A stretch of DNA of 64,000 bases, taken from assembly GCF_042219825.1 (NCBI RefSeq), contig NZ_JBHJHQ010000008.1, positions 1-64,000 on the forward strand, read 5' to 3'. The translations under genes were made by a program, and so were the position numbers. Origin of the DNA: JBHJHP01 sp042219825. Lineage in GTDB: Bacteria > Bacteroidota > Bacteroidia > Bacteroidales > UBA5342. Shown here piece after piece: positions 23,651 through 32,164 of the stretch (position 1 is its first letter; each line of letters starts with the position of its first letter). The notes under the pieces were generated by a model that worked only from the letters and a program-made list of their open reading frames with translations, was not told the DNA's origin and did no database searches.

Positions 23651-24694
23651 TTAAATTGGAATTGTAATTACAGCTTTAAATGTATTTTTTTCTTTAATGG
23701 TTTTCAGCAAACCTTTTTCATTAAATACAAGTTCTAACCGGTCTGAAACATTTTGCAAACCAACACCTTCTCCTTTTCTCGGAACAGCTTCAGGATCAAA
23801 GGTATTACAAATTTCAATATAAAGCATATTATTTTTAAACTGTGCTACTGTTTTGATGACCACCGGATCGAGACTCTCATAAACGCCATGTTTGATAGCA
23901 TTTTCATAAATAGGCTGAAGGATCATCAAAGGCACCTTAACATCACAAACTGCCTCATCAATTTCCTCTTCCATGATCATTTTATCCCCAAATCTCAAAT
24001 GCTCCATATCCAGAAACTTACGGCAATTCTCCAGTTCATCACAAAAGGTCACAAGTCCTTCATCTCCCCTTCTTAGCGAATATCTTAAATAATCTGACAG
24101 TTTCGCAAGCATATTACTTGCCCTGTCAGGATCGTACCCTATGAGATAATTTACAGAGTTTAGGCTGTTAAATAAAAAATGAGGATTGATCTGTGCCTTT
24201 AAAGCATTTAGCTCACTTTCACGCACAAGCCGCTGCATTTTTTCCTCATTCAGTTTTTTCTCCCTGTTTTCACGGTAAATTAATATAAGGTAGCATGTAC
24301 CAAATAAAACAAGATAATAGGATAAGCCAATGGCGACCTGTTCTGTAGTTATATAGGTTTTAAATACTTTGGCAGGATATATTGTAGCAAACAGGTTTAT
24401 AATATACGTTGTTGAAAAGATCCATATCCCGACAACAATAGTTGCACCGAGAATCTGACTTGAAGCGACACTCCAGGAATCTGCCTTTCCAGGACGATTA
24501 TAGACTGTAAGCGGCCATACCAGCAAACCCAGGAACGAAAAAATAACTGTAGACGCCACGGCATCTACAGTTGCATGCTGGATTGGATAGTGTGTTTCAA
24601 AATAGAGCCAGAGAAGGTGAATAACACCTACTATAATCCAGACTCCAAAATAGATTATTGTATTGATCCGGCTATTTAGGAAGGGATGGCCCAT
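23651..24694 (-). CDS. LytS-type sensor histidine kinase
   Basis: A 347-residue kinase of the His_kinase (LytS/YehU) family. The N-terminal half has four predicted membrane segments (about residues 12-150) with no large extracellular sensor domain. The phospho-acceptor His lies in AQINPHFLFNSLNSVNYL (about 204), and the ATP-binding domain has VPLMILQPIYENAIKHG (N-box) and GVGLQNVSDRL. It starts 3 bases after the LiaF-like gene and ends 6 before the response regulator, so the three are one operon. Confidence 0.92.
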   Translation of the reverse strand: MGHPFLNSRINTIIYFGVWIIVGVIHLLWLYFETHYPIQHATVDAVASTVIFSFLGLLVWPLTVYNRPGKADSWSVASSQILGATIVVGIWIFSTTYIINLFATIYPAKVFKTYITTEQVAIGLSYYLVLFGTCYLILIYRENREKKLNEEKMQRLVRESELNALKAQINPHFLFNSLNSVNYLIGYDPDRASNMLAKLSDYLRYSLRRGDEGLVTFCDELENCRKFLDMEHLRFGDKMIMEEEIDEAVCDVKVPLMILQPIYENAIKHGVYESLDPVVIKTVAQFKNNMLYIEICNTFDPEAVPRKGEGVGLQNVSDRLELVFNEKGLLKTIKEKNTFKAVITIPI

Positions 24695-24697
24695 GAT

Positions 24698-25429
24698 TTA
24701 AATCGATTTAATTTCTCCTCCTCCGAATATTGCCACTCCTTTTATAATCAGCGTACTTTCAGTATCCCTTATCCCATCAAACCGTTTTGGCCTCAAGTCC
24801 TTAAATCCGCCCAGTATACCGGTAACCTCTAATTTAACATTCCAGTTGGCAGGAATAATGAGTGTATTACCACCAAATATGTTGGTCAGCTCAATCACCT
24901 GTATCCCGGGAGCTAATCTGGCACCCGTCAGATCAATTTTGGAGCCACCGAAAATAGCAGTTGCCTCACCACCTTTAAATGACTGGCTGTCAATTTTTAC
25001 ATCACTCCCCCCAAATATCGCCACATTATCAAGTATATCAGTCGAAGAAATGTCTTTATAGTTTCTGAATCCCGGTCTTCTGACGGTTCGGTTCAACACC
25101 ATACTTAAACCAATAAAAATAACCAGTATTGGCCAGAATATCTGCCATAAACGAATTGAGAAATCATATATATCGTTTAACAGAAAAAATCCACCTATTA
25201 AAATAAGTATGGACCAACCAACACCCTGTCCTTTATTGCCAACCAAACCAATTAAACCAATAGCAATCAATAAGACCTGCCATGAGAAGAGATAATCCGC
25301 AAATTCCGGATTTAATTTTCCTAAATTTCTAAGGAGCCATAAAACTCCAAAAAGAATAGCAACTAATCCGAAAGCTATTTTTCGCCTGTTTGCTGCTTTT
25401 AGATACTTTATTGTTTCATGTGTTTCCAT
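24698..25429 (-). CDS. LiaF/DUF5668-type membrane protein
   Basis: A 243-residue protein with four predicted membrane helices in residues about 18-120, then a soluble domain built of repeated strands carrying an IFGG motif (NVAIFGGSDV, TAIFGGSKI, TNIFGGNTL, GILGGFKDL, VAIFGGGEI), the cell-wall-active antibiotic response (LiaF-like) pattern. In Firmicutes, LiaF restrains an envelope-stress kinase; an analogous inhibitory role over the adjacent LytS-type kinase is an inference from operon structure. It is the first gene of the three-gene operon. Confidence 0.85.
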   Translation of the reverse strand: METHETIKYLKAANRRKIAFGLVAILFGVLWLLRNLGKLNPEFADYLFSWQVLLIAIGLIGLVGNKGQGVGWSILILIGGFFLLNDIYDFSIRLWQIFWPILVIFIGLSMVLNRTVRRPGFRNYKDISSTDILDNVAIFGGSDVKIDSQSFKGGEATAIFGGSKIDLTGARLAPGIQVIELTNIFGGNTLIIPANWNVKLEVTGILGGFKDLRPKRFDGIRDTESTLIIKGVAIFGGGEIKSI

Positions 25430-25546
25430 AACTCGTCTTCTTATACAATTAATTACAGTTCAAATATAAAACCATATATGGCATGGTTCCAATAATTAAT
25501 CGGTAAATGGGGATTTTTTAGATGGTAAATGAAGCACACATGAAAT

Positions 25547-26122
25547 TTAAAATGGCGAGATGCCTGATTTCCATTTTATATTACATCCGGAACTTGGATT
25601 CTGATCTTCTTTAGGAATGACCTTTCCATCGAGTACCTGATCCAAAGCATCTGCTAAATCTGTTCCGGTTGGTTGCATCCCGTTTTTATGGTTCGATTCA
25701 TCAAACCTGCCATGATAGACACAATTGGCCTCCTCATTAAAAATGTAAAAGTCCGGTGTACAGGCTGCTTTATAGGCCTTTGCAACCTGTTGGGTTTCAT
25801 CGTACAGATATGGAAAAGGAAAATTAAATTCCTCAGCTACAGTTTTCATATTTTCAGGAGAATCATCCGGAAAGTTCTCCACGTCGTTGGAACTGATTGC
25901 AATAAAACTTACACCCTCAGAAATATATTTGTTTGCAAATCGGACAATTTCTTCACGAATATGCTTAACGTATGGACAATGATTGCAAATAAACATCACT
26001 ACTGTTATCATTCCTGAACCAAGATCGGAATAAGAATAAAATTTACCCGATGTTACTTCCTCTAATTTGAATTCCGGAGCTTTCTCTCCCAATGAAAATT
26101 CCTGCGAAAATGTAAAACTCAT
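25547..26122 (-). CDS. thioredoxin-fold redoxin (AhpC/TSA-like)
   Basis: A 191-residue protein without a signal peptide. The thioredoxin-fold core has the active-site motif MFICNHCPYVKHI (Cys-Asn-His-Cys) at about residues 44-56, then ISSNDVENFPDD and the cis-Pro segment ACTPDFYIF. This CNHCP variant is common in cytosolic redoxins of unknown partner. The last residues contain a further Cys (SSGCNIKWKSG). It is likely a thiol-disulfide reductase or peroxiredoxin-like enzyme; it stands alone. Confidence 0.82.
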   Translation of the reverse strand: MSFTFSQEFSLGEKAPEFKLEEVTSGKFYSYSDLGSGMITVVMFICNHCPYVKHIREEIVRFANKYISEGVSFIAISSNDVENFPDDSPENMKTVAEEFNFPFPYLYDETQQVAKAYKAACTPDFYIFNEEANCVYHGRFDESNHKNGMQPTGTDLADALDQVLDGKVIPKEDQNPSSGCNIKWKSGISPF

Positions 26123-26275
26123 AATATGTATTTTTATCGTACTTCTGTATATTCCAGTTTCTGTAAAATAAAATCACAAAAACTTAACCAAATACGCTTA
26201 TTTAAATGGAATAACATATCAAACCGTGAAGCGGTTTAATATAACAGACTAATTAACACTTAAATGAGATAATTA

Positions 26276-27190
26276 CTATTCTGAATCAAGATCGTAAGGC
26301 GTTTCCTGATAAACATAGTAATTTAGCCAGTTGCTAAACAATAAATTGGCATGACTTTTCCATCGCACAACCGGTGGCTGAGACGGATCATCATTCGGAT
26401 AATAATTCTTTGGCATTTTAATATCGAGGCCTTTCAAAATATCCCTTTTATATTCCTGATCCAGGGTATTTGGAGAATATTCTGTATGACCGGTTATAAA
26501 AAACTGACGCCCGTTTTTCCCCATAACAAGATGTACTCCGGCTTCTTCAGAAGTAGAAATAATTTCAAGTTCAGGAACTTTTTTAATGTCCTCTTCCCTT
26601 ACCTCAGTATATCGTGAATGAGGTGCAAAAAAGAAATCATCAAACCCCCTGAATATTGGAAGTTTTGAATCCGAATATGTATGTCTGAACACACCCGATC
26701 TTTTTTCATTCAACATGTATTTCGGGATTCCGTAAAAATGATATAAACCGGCCTGTGCGCCCCAGCAAATAAACAGGGAAGATGTTACATTATTAACAGA
26801 CCAGTCAAAAATTGTTTTAAGCTCATCCCAGTATTTTACTTCTTCAAAAGGCAAATGCTCCACCGGAGCACCCGTAATAATCATACCATCATATTTTTTA
26901 TGCTTAATGGTATCAAAATCATGATAAAAGGCTTTCATATGCTCAACCGGGGTATTCTTGGGTTTATGCCCCTTGATCCGAAGAAAATCCACCACAATCT
27001 GCAAAGGCGTATTACTCAGCAATCTTATCAGGTCCGTTTCTGTAGTAACCTTTAAAGGCATAAGATTCAGAATAACAATACGTAACGGACGGATATCCTG
27101 CTGACTTGCCCTGGACTCATCCATTACAAAAATGTTTTCTTTTTTTAAAGCCTCAATAGCCGGCAGTTTATCTGGCAGATTTAATGGCAT
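26276..27190 (-). CDS. metA: homoserine O-acyltransferase (MetA family), probably acetyl-specific
   Basis: A 304-residue MetA. The catalytic Cys142 is in ICWGAQAGLYHFYG, with FFAPHSRYTE and the His/Glu pair in ITGHTEYSPNTL. At the position that sets acyl preference the motif reads TGAPVEHLPF, with Glu111. MetA enzymes with Glu there use acetyl-CoA, while the E. coli enzyme has Gly and uses succinyl-CoA, so the product is probably O-acetylhomoserine. That agrees with the neighbouring metY. Transcription seems to start within a perfect palindrome 15 bases upstream of the ATG. Confidence 0.93.
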   Translation of the reverse strand: MPLNLPDKLPAIEALKKENIFVMDESRASQQDIRPLRIVILNLMPLKVTTETDLIRLLSNTPLQIVVDFLRIKGHKPKNTPVEHMKAFYHDFDTIKHKKYDGMIITGAPVEHLPFEEVKYWDELKTIFDWSVNNVTSSLFICWGAQAGLYHFYGIPKYMLNEKRSGVFRHTYSDSKLPIFRGFDDFFFAPHSRYTEVREEDIKKVPELEIISTSEEAGVHLVMGKNGRQFFITGHTEYSPNTLDQEYKRDILKGLDIKMPKNYYPNDDPSQPPVVRWKSHANLLFSNWLNYYVYQETPYDLDSE

Positions 27191-27205
27191 AATTAAAAAT
27201 ATTTA

Positions 27206-27236
27206 GCAGTCCGCAATATTGCGGACTGCAAAAATA
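27206..27236 (-). promoter_or_regulatory. metA promoter overlapped by a perfect 24-bp palindrome
   Basis: On the minus strand, TATTTTTG (27236-27229) fits the TAnnTTTG element. It runs straight into a perfect palindrome at 27206-27229, made of GCAGTCCGCAAT followed by its exact reverse complement. The expected transcription start falls inside the palindrome, as for an operator that blocks initiation; alternatively the RNA could form a 5'-end hairpin. The palindrome ends 15 bases before the metA start codon. Confidence 0.6.
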
Positions 27237-27288
27237 GTGAACTTAAACCGATTAGATTAAAAATAATCACATTTTTCAAGATGCATAT

Positions 27289-27334
27289 TCACCGGGTGAC
27301 ACTGCATTTTCCATAAAATTTAGTCACCCGGTGA
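27289..27334. promoter_or_regulatory. paired TCACC-N-GGTGA palindromes between metY and metA
   Basis: TCACCGGGTGAC (27289-27300) and its exact inverse GTCACCCGGTGA (27323-27334) lie just after the metY stop codon. Each arm is itself an 11-bp odd palindrome (TCACC, one base, GGTGA). They could be two operator sites or a long hairpin at the 3' end of metY; no T-run follows on either strand, so a plain terminator is unlikely. Confidence 0.5.
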
Positions 27335-27340
27335 CTAGAT

Positions 27341-28636
27341 TCAGATTTTTTGAAGTGCCTGTTCAATATCTGCTTTGATATCATCAATATGCTCAATGCC
27401 AACCGATAACCTAAGCTGGTCCGGCAAAATTCCTGCGCTCAATTGCTCCTCATCACTAAGTTGCTGATGCGTGGTCGAAGCCGGATGAATAATTAATGTT
27501 TTGGCATCACCAACATTGGCAAGATGGCTGATAAGTTCAAGACTATCAACGAACTTTGAAGCTGCTTCCTTCCCCGCTTTCAATCGGAATGTTAACACAC
27601 CTCCAAAACCATTTTTCAGATATTTTTTAGCCAGCTCATGATACTTACTACTTTCCAATCCCGGGTAATTTACGGCTTCTACTGCAGGATGATTCTCAAG
27701 CCATTTAGCAATCTCAAGTGCATTCTGAACTGTTCTTTCCAAACGCAATGAAAGTGTTTCCAACCCCTGGATCAAAAGGAAGGAATTAAAAGGGCTGATA
27801 GCTGTACCAAAATCACGCAGTCCTTCCACGCGTAAGCGTATGGCATATGCAATATTCCCGAACGGACCGTCTGCGCCAAACACATCATTGAATACCAAGC
27901 CATGGTATCCTTCGGATGGCTCCGAAAATTGTGGAAATTTTCCATTCCCCCAATTGTAATTACCGGCATCAACTACAACACCACCTATTGATGTCCCGTG
28001 TCCACCAATCCATTTTGTGGCTGATTCTACAACAATGTTAGCACCATATTCTATTGGCCGAAGCAGATAACCTCCAGCACCAAACGTATTATCTACAACC
28101 AGCGGAATGTCATACTTTTTCGCAAGAGCACCTATTTTTTCCCAATCCGGTACATTAAAGTTCGGATTTCCCAGGTTCTCTACATAAATTGCTTTCGTTC
28201 CATCATCAATAAGCTTCTCCAAAGATTCAGATGTATCGTCCTTTGCAAATCTTGCCTCAACGCCCAAACGTTTAAAAGACACTTTAAACTGGTTATGCGT
28301 TCCGCCATATAAAAACGGAGAAGTAACAAAATTATCTCCTGCCTGCAGAATATTGTTGAGGGCAAGAAATTGAGCAGCATGTCCTGATGATGTTGCAACA
28401 GCTGCCACTCCACCTTCCAGTGCCGCTATTCGCTTTTCGAACACATCCGTTGTTGGATTCATTATACGGGTATATATATTCCCGAATTCCTTAAGCGCAA
28501 ATAAATTTGCACCATGTTCTGAACTATTGAATACATAAGAACTTGTCTGATAAATAGGAACCGCCCTGGAATTAGTAGTCCCATCCGGTTCATGCCCAGC
28601 ATGTAGCTGTAATGTTTCAAAGTGATAATTAGCCAT
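27341..28636 (-). CDS. metY: O-acetylhomoserine sulfhydrylase (aminocarboxypropyltransferase)
   Basis: A 431-residue PLP enzyme of the Cys/Met metabolism family. The PLP lysine is in VESATKWIGGHGTSIGGV (about residue 208); other signatures are TRIMNPTTDVFEKRIAALEGG at about 56-76 and LVVDNTFGAGGYLLRPIEYGAN. It makes homocysteine from O-acetylhomoserine and sulfide, the direct sulfhydrylation route. It lies 150 bases upstream of metA on the same strand. The region between the genes is rich in palindromes, so the two may be separately controlled. Confidence 0.95.
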   Translation of the reverse strand: MANYHFETLQLHAGHEPDGTTNSRAVPIYQTSSYVFNSSEHGANLFALKEFGNIYTRIMNPTTDVFEKRIAALEGGVAAVATSSGHAAQFLALNNILQAGDNFVTSPFLYGGTHNQFKVSFKRLGVEARFAKDDTSESLEKLIDDGTKAIYVENLGNPNFNVPDWEKIGALAKKYDIPLVVDNTFGAGGYLLRPIEYGANIVVESATKWIGGHGTSIGGVVVDAGNYNWGNGKFPQFSEPSEGYHGLVFNDVFGADGPFGNIAYAIRLRVEGLRDFGTAISPFNSFLLIQGLETLSLRLERTVQNALEIAKWLENHPAVEAVNYPGLESSKYHELAKKYLKNGFGGVLTFRLKAGKEAASKFVDSLELISHLANVGDAKTLIIHPASTTHQQLSDEEQLSAGILPDQLRLSVGIEHIDDIKADIEQALQKI

Positions 28637-28702
28637 GATTATAATATAATTTGAAGTTAGATATACAAAAATGTAAGAAAAGATATACTATGGATATTGA
28701 AA

Positions 28703-28815
28703 GAGGGACCCTCCTTCACTGAATTAAATTAGCGCATGAGCATGCGCATTCGCATACACATACAGTCATCTGTACTGATACAGTTGAAAGTTGAAATTAT
28801 ATAATCTGTATGTGT
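28703..28815 (-). promoter_or_regulatory. structured leader upstream of metY
   Basis: The 299-bp gap before metY holds several stems on the minus strand. ACACATACAG (28815-28806) pairs with CTGTATGTGT (28765-28756) and encloses the CTGTA/TACAG hairpin (28770-28783). Then comes GCGCATG-CT-CATGCGC (28747-28732), and TGAAGGAGGG pairs with CCCTCTTTCA (28719-28699, one G-U). The conserved core of a SAM-I riboswitch is not seen. It may be an unrecognised metabolite- or protein-responsive leader, or DNA operator sites. Confidence 0.4.
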
Positions 28816-28921
28816 TTTCATATGGGCAAAATAAATGAAGATTTGTTAGTTTGCCAAACAAAAGTTTTAAAAATTTAGAATTTTAACAATTTAGACCAAA
28901 TAAATATAGTGTTGCCGCGCA

Positions 28922-28948
28922 TAAAAAAACAGGAACTAGTCCTGTTTT
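28922..28948 (-). terminator. terminator overlapping the stop codon of the PID-CTERM-like gene
   Basis: On the minus strand, ACAGGA pairs with TCCTGT around ACTAGT-type loop bases and is followed by seven Ts. The 5' arm includes the last codons and the TAG stop of the gene at 28936. Confidence 0.7.
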
Positions 28949-29169
28949 GTATCTCTGTATTTTTTTATACCATATGCCGTTGCCAAACCTAAAAGCAAAA
29001 GTACTCCACCGCCCACCGGTGCACCCGGTCCGGGAGGCAAAGGCCCCGGAGCTCCATATATTGTAGTAGGTGGCTTTTTACCTTTATCAGGCAGGTCAGC
29101 TGCCTTAACTATCCCAAATAAAGAGATGAGTATTAGCAGCATTAGTATTTTTTTCATCCAAACTTTCAT
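28936..29169 (-). CDS. small exported protein with PID-CTERM-like sorting tail
   Basis: A 77-residue protein. A signal peptide (ILMLLILISLFGIVKAA) is followed by a short Pro/Gly-rich linker (PGPLPPGPGAP), one hydrophobic segment (VGGGVLLLLGLATAYGI) and a basic end (KKYRDTKQD). The motif, hydrophobic span and basic tail order is that of PID-CTERM sorting tails of Bacteroidota; the motif itself reads PVGGG rather than PIDGG. Almost nothing lies between the signal and the tail. An internal Met (residue 5) is an alternative start. Function unknown. Confidence 0.65.
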   Translation of the reverse strand: MKVWMKKILMLLILISLFGIVKAADLPDKGKKPPTTIYGAPGPLPPGPGAPVGGGVLLLLGLATAYGIKKYRDTKQD

Positions 29170-29272
29170 TCACACAAAGCAATAACCTTGATTGGACCCT
29201 TCTAAATCCTCGCCAAAAGTAGAATAATTTAATTTAACAAAAAAATAATTTACTATTAGCTTCATATTAGAT

Positions 29273-31981
29273 TTATCTTAAAAACAATCGTTTTGTAAAG
29301 CGCTTATTGTTACTCTCATAATTAACAATGACAAACTGAGGCTGAATATCACTTACTCCAATAACATTGTCAATACTATTAATTGGCTTTTCAAGCAATA
29401 CTTTCCCAGCCACATCATAAATTCTCACATTACCAATTTTATACTTTTCAGAAGTATTAATATAAAGATTACCAGTATTGGCATACATCAGGACTTCATC
29501 CACCTGCTCTTCTCCAATTGCGGTTGAACTACCTACCACATGCACAATCAGTCTGCTTTTCTCTACTAACTGATCCATGTAAATATTTATTGTATCATCA
29601 TCATTCAAATTGTAAAATGTTCCATCCTGCTTATCCTCCAGAACATATTCAAAATCTCCCATGGAATCATCAATTTTAAATGCCAGTTTATAGGTATCAA
29701 TTTCAGGCACAGAAACCATTAATGGCACCTCCTGGGTTGGATAATCGTAATAAGAGAAGCTGTTAATTGATAAATCCGTATTTCCTTCTGTAGTATATAT
29801 CTGAGGGGCTACATTTGAAAGATTCTTCAATTTGTATGCGTCATACTTACCTTCAAACAGTAATCCTGCATCTTCCTTATGACGAATATATGTTTCGTCA
29901 TAATATTTTTCACCATCCCTGAAAATAGTTGTTTTCAGATAGTGTTTATCCTCAAGTGTTGCATTTTTAAACTTAACATTTAAGTCTATTGACAGCAATG
30001 AACTTGACATAAGCAATGTACCTCCTGTTTGATTAGCTTTTGCAAAAAAGGCCTGCACCTGTGGAACTTTTTCAGTTGTTCCATCAATTGGATCACTTGG
30101 TATTACAAAATAATTTTGAAACGCATTACTATAAAAATACGAAGCCTGATCCACATAGGTCACATCAGCGCCGACCCATGAAAATGGGGCCAGATATGGA
30201 TTTGATATCAAATTCCACCCCTTATCCGCATCAGATCCTGTAGTTGTATAAGATAAGGCAAAGTTTTTATTTGGGGTCACCACAGTACCAACAAATACAG
30301 CTTTTTGTGGCACGTCGCACCAAACAATATACCCTGTGCCACCTGTCAAATTTCCGGAATTCACTGATTTCCAAACATAATCACTATGTCCGTTTGTTGC
30401 CCTTTCAACCTCATCATGGTAAAACACCCAATAATCCCCGGCGCTGTAAGTATAAGCAGAACCTGACCAGGTAGAAGTTCCTAATGATGCTCCCGGTATT
30501 ATAGTAGCAACATCTATATTTTGTACAGGAATACCCAAAAAATTCCATTGCCCTCCAAAAAGATATTGCTCAGTTTCTATAGTCCCAAAAAAAGTATTTG
30601 CGTTCAAAAACTGACCTGTTCCCGTAGAATTGCTCATTAAATATAGTTTTTTCGCTCGGAACAAACTTGAGTTTTTAAATGCACCAAAGTTACCGATAAC
30701 AACATCCACTGTAGATAAGTTCGTTAACGCTGAACTAACCGGATAATTGGTATTAGAACAATTATCAACAATAACATATGAATTTAAACCTGATGGTATT
30801 GCACCTGATGTCCAGTTTGAAGCCGTTTGCCAACTGGTATTAGTCGCCCCGGTCCAAACATTAACGGAAGAGGTTGTTTCAATTGCCCCTAATTCCGACC
30901 TGCTCCTTCTCGTAATACCATTCTGATCATCAACAGGAAAATTATTTCTTGCGCGTCCGGCAGCAACACGTATTCCATAATCCGTGAGATCCAGAGTTGG
31001 CACTGTACCGCCATTATTATATGCAAATGTAGATGTTACAATATCATAAGGATAAGGCTCGTAATAGTTATCTCCATTATACGTAATTCCTCCTGAAATT
31101 ACTTCCAATAAGTTTCGGTCTCCTCCTATAACGATCCCAACTGATCCCCCAACGTCATATGATGAGTTATCAACTATAAGATTATTATACTGCGTTACGC
31201 TAATACCAGAGCTATTAACATAAAAGCCTCCGGAACCGTTATGAGCGATTGTATTGTTCTTCATCAAAACAGAAGTTCCACCAAGGCCAGCTGTCATATA
31301 TATAGAACTATTTCCGGTTGCATGGTTTCCAAATGTACTGTTTGTCATATTAAGATTTCCACTCCCGTCTTCTATATCGTAGTACAAAGCAGTACCGTTT
31401 CCACTACAGGAATTAGAATTAAAACTTGTTTTATTTATCGTACAGGCAATTCCTGTCCCTCCCCAATCATTTCTATGGTACATGCCTCCCCCATTGCTTC
31501 CTGCAGTGTTAGCATTAAAATACACGCGCTGTAAAGTTACAGTTCCGGAAGTTATATATAATCCACCACCATCTGTAGTTGCAGAACAATTTGAAATTTC
31601 TACATCACTAAGCGTTAAATAATACGGAACATATGCATATACACCTCCACCATCTGTACCTGAACCATTTGTAACAGACAAAGACTCTATGATTAAAGCT
31701 TCAAATACATCAACATAAAAAACCTGATTTGTTCCTCCGCCGTCTAAAATTGTTACTCCGGGCCCGTTCCCCATAATTGTAAGCTCCATTCCGCCAAACG
31801 GATAAAGAGGAGATGTAATATTATAAGTTCCTGATGCTAATTGTATTGTATCCTGGTAACCTGCCCCATCCATCGCAGTTTGTATATTTCCTCCTAAAGG
31901 CACATTTATGACAGCAGCGTTTACTGGTTTACCTAATAAAAATCCAAATAATACCCCAAAAATTATTAATAGCCTTTTCAT
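29273..31981 (-). CDS. secreted parallel beta-helix protein with T9SS type A sorting domain
   Basis: A 902-residue protein counted from ATG 31981 (MKRLLIIFGVLFGFLLG signal peptide); an upstream in-frame GTG at 32005 is unlikely. Residues about 25-350 are a right-handed parallel beta-helix of the polymorphic outer-membrane/pectate-lyase-like type (GGGTNQVFYVDVF, DGGGLYITSGTVTLQRVYFN, GGGMYHRND). Then come beta-sandwich modules (VWTGATNTSWQTASNWTSG at about 375). The last 75 residues (IGNVRIYDVAGKVLLEKPIN to NKRFTKRLFLR) are a type IX secretion C-terminal domain. It is therefore exported through T9SS to the cell surface, possibly an adhesin. The gene is single. Confidence 0.85.
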   Translation of the reverse strand: MKRLLIIFGVLFGFLLGKPVNAAVINVPLGGNIQTAMDGAGYQDTIQLASGTYNITSPLYPFGGMELTIMGNGPGVTILDGGGTNQVFYVDVFEALIIESLSVTNGSGTDGGGVYAYVPYYLTLSDVEISNCSATTDGGGLYITSGTVTLQRVYFNANTAGSNGGGMYHRNDWGGTGIACTINKTSFNSNSCSGNGTALYYDIEDGSGNLNMTNSTFGNHATGNSSIYMTAGLGGTSVLMKNNTIAHNGSGGFYVNSSGISVTQYNNLIVDNSSYDVGGSVGIVIGGDRNLLEVISGGITYNGDNYYEPYPYDIVTSTFAYNNGGTVPTLDLTDYGIRVAAGRARNNFPVDDQNGITRRSRSELGAIETTSSVNVWTGATNTSWQTASNWTSGAIPSGLNSYVIVDNCSNTNYPVSSALTNLSTVDVVIGNFGAFKNSSLFRAKKLYLMSNSTGTGQFLNANTFFGTIETEQYLFGGQWNFLGIPVQNIDVATIIPGASLGTSTWSGSAYTYSAGDYWVFYHDEVERATNGHSDYVWKSVNSGNLTGGTGYIVWCDVPQKAVFVGTVVTPNKNFALSYTTTGSDADKGWNLISNPYLAPFSWVGADVTYVDQASYFYSNAFQNYFVIPSDPIDGTTEKVPQVQAFFAKANQTGGTLLMSSSLLSIDLNVKFKNATLEDKHYLKTTIFRDGEKYYDETYIRHKEDAGLLFEGKYDAYKLKNLSNVAPQIYTTEGNTDLSINSFSYYDYPTQEVPLMVSVPEIDTYKLAFKIDDSMGDFEYVLEDKQDGTFYNLNDDDTINIYMDQLVEKSRLIVHVVGSSTAIGEEQVDEVLMYANTGNLYINTSEKYKIGNVRIYDVAGKVLLEKPINSIDNVIGVSDIQPQFVIVNYESNNKRFTKRLFLR

Positions 31982-32115
31982 AAGACGGTTATTTGTTAAT
32001 CTCACAAAGTTAACAAAATATTAACAATGACAAAACTAATTCTGAATATTTTCTGATTAAAACATACAAAAAACTATATATGTTCACAATAATTATGACA
32101 AAGGTATATTTTTAA

Positions 32116-32123
32116 TATATTTG
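32116..32123 (+). promoter_or_regulatory. -7 promoter element of the 39-aa lipoprotein gene
   Basis: TATATTTG matches TAnnTTTG, 41 bases before the ATG at 32165. No clear -33 element is seen. Confidence 0.45.
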
Positions 32124-32164
32124 TGCACATTAAGATTGCAATTTTAACGTAAACAATTTAAGAA

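Noticed and set aside
28637..28935. SAM-I riboswitch before metY
   Set aside because: The conserved core and kink-turn sequence of SAM-I are not visible; only hairpins without the known consensus.
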